DNA of 6,441 bases from Opitutaceae bacterium (GTDB lineage Bacteria; Verrucomicrobiota; Verrucomicrobiia; Opitutales; Opitutaceae), in assembly GCA_031282705.1 (NCBI GenBank), contig JAITDF010000083.1:1-6441 (forward strand). The letters are read 5' to 3'. A model generated the notes under the pieces. It worked only from the letters and a program-made list of their open reading frames with translations. It did not search any database and had not been told where the DNA came from. The translations under genes and the position numbers were made by a program. Shown here in pieces: positions 6,292-6,441 of the stretch (positions within the stretch are counted from its first letter, which is position 1; each line of letters starts with the position of its first letter).

Positions 6292-6323
6292 GGGATTCGG
6301 GATTTTGGGATTTGGGATTTGGG
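6292..6323 (+). repeat. G-run array GGGATTT, predicted G-quadruplex
   Basis: Five GGG runs (6292, 6299, 6307, 6314 and 6321) are separated by ATTC, ATTTT, ATTT and ATTT, a period of seven to eight bases. This satisfies the standard intramolecular G-quadruplex pattern (four G3 runs with loops of one to seven) on the plus strand. It resembles a telomere-type repeat but is short and internal. Folding in the cell is not shown by sequence. Confidence 0.75.
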
Positions 6324-6338
6324 AGCGCAGCGACCCAA

Positions 6339-6362
6339 GTAGGGCGAGCGTCCCGCTTGCCT
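6339..6362 (+). repeat. Hairpin repeat, copy 2
   Basis: The same 24-base unit as 6234-6257 with one substitution. The stem 6343-6350 with 6354-6361 keeps 8 bp because the changed base makes a G-U pair in RNA. It continues directly into TGACGGGAGC, which begins the next hairpin. Confidence 0.85.
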
Positions 6363-6441
6363 GACGGGAGCAAGATGCTCCCGCCACTTCGGGGCGGCGC
6401 ACTTCGGGGCGGCGCGCTTTGCGCGCCGTCAGGCAAGCGGG
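6352..6441. repeat. Composite inverted repeat, copy 2 against a cut third copy
   Basis: CCCGCTTGCCTGACGG at 6352-6367 is the exact reverse complement of 6426-6441, so a third copy of the hairpin repeat starts in the opposite orientation and runs out of the window. Between the arms are a 7-bp hairpin with an AGA loop (6366-6372 with 6376-6382), a tandem 15-mer (6385-6414) and a 7-bp hairpin with a TTT loop (6411-6417 with 6421-6427). The head-to-head arrangement is like REP pairs (BIMEs) of enterobacteria, although the sequence is unrelated. Confidence 0.75.
6385..6414 (+). repeat. Tandem 15-mer CACTTCGGGGCGGCG x2
   Basis: Two perfect back-to-back copies, 6385-6399 and 6400-6414, lie inside the composite inverted repeat. 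A recent local duplication is likely, and copy number may differ between related strains. Confidence 0.85.

Larger units (their letters stand above)
6098..6441. other. Gene-free repeat-rich intergenic tail
   Basis: After the holA stop, no frame on either strand to the window end looks like a real protein; open frames on the minus strand translate into Pro/Ser/Arg-rich repeat products. The first part (6098-6230) is purine-rich, with GTGAAGGGCG at 6128-6137 echoed by TTGAAGGGCG at 6171-6180. The rest holds the hairpin repeats, G-run array and tandem 15-mer listed separately. No tRNA, promoter or T-run terminator could be supported. Confidence 0.7.

Noticed and set aside
4949..6436. Minus-strand open frame of 495 codons spanning holA and the repeat tail
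   Set aside because: Its N-terminal part is a translation of the repeats and the rest is antisense to holA.
6234..6441. CRISPR array
   Set aside because: The 24-base copies are only two in direct orientation, about 80 bases apart with no regular spacer pattern, and no cas gene is present.

Overview
The window is GC-rich chromosomal DNA that looks like a free-living or gut-associated bacterium of the Verrucomicrobiota, most likely Opitutaceae-like. This is an inference from gene content and from the style of the intergenic repeats (hairpin repeats of the GTAGGGCGAGCGTCCCGC type, and short heptamer arrays), not from a marker gene. No phage, plasmid, transposase, CRISPR, toxin-antitoxin or secondary-metabolite gene is visible, and no rRNA or tRNA was found.

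Layout, left to right: (1) positions 1-249, plus strand: an open frame without a start, possibly the 3' end of an upstream gene; (2) 281-2074, plus: a 597-residue exported protein with a clear signal peptide, resembling the DUF3352-type proteins of Verrucomicrobiota and Planctomycetota; (3) 2075-2260: a convergent intergenic gap holding a strong intrinsic terminator for the gene on the minus strand; (4) 2261-3211, minus: class II fructose-bisphosphate aldolase with all metal and phosphate ligands; (5) 3212-3488: a gap dominated by a 190-bp nested palindrome (18-bp perfect arms outside, a polypyrimidine/polypurine stem inside); (6) 3489-4694, minus: a conserved hypothetical protein with a YecA/UPF0149-like C-terminal half; (7) 4695-4987: a divergent gap with a heptamer array; (8) 4988-6097, plus: HolA, the delta subunit of the DNA polymerase III clamp loader; (9) 6098-6441: a gene-free tail packed with hairpin repeats, a telomere-like G-run array and a tandem 15-mer.

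The genes do not form one pathway: glycolysis/gluconeogenesis (aldolase), replication (HolA), and two proteins of unknown role. The aldolase and the YecA-like gene are in tandem, but the palindrome lies between them and the aldolase has its own terminator, so they are probably separate units. The coding part is ordinary. The more unusual signal is in the non-coding DNA: the nested palindrome at 3294-3483 and the inverted hairpin-repeat cluster at 6234-6441 look like non-autonomous repeat elements. I see no convincing evidence for a new multi-gene system here.
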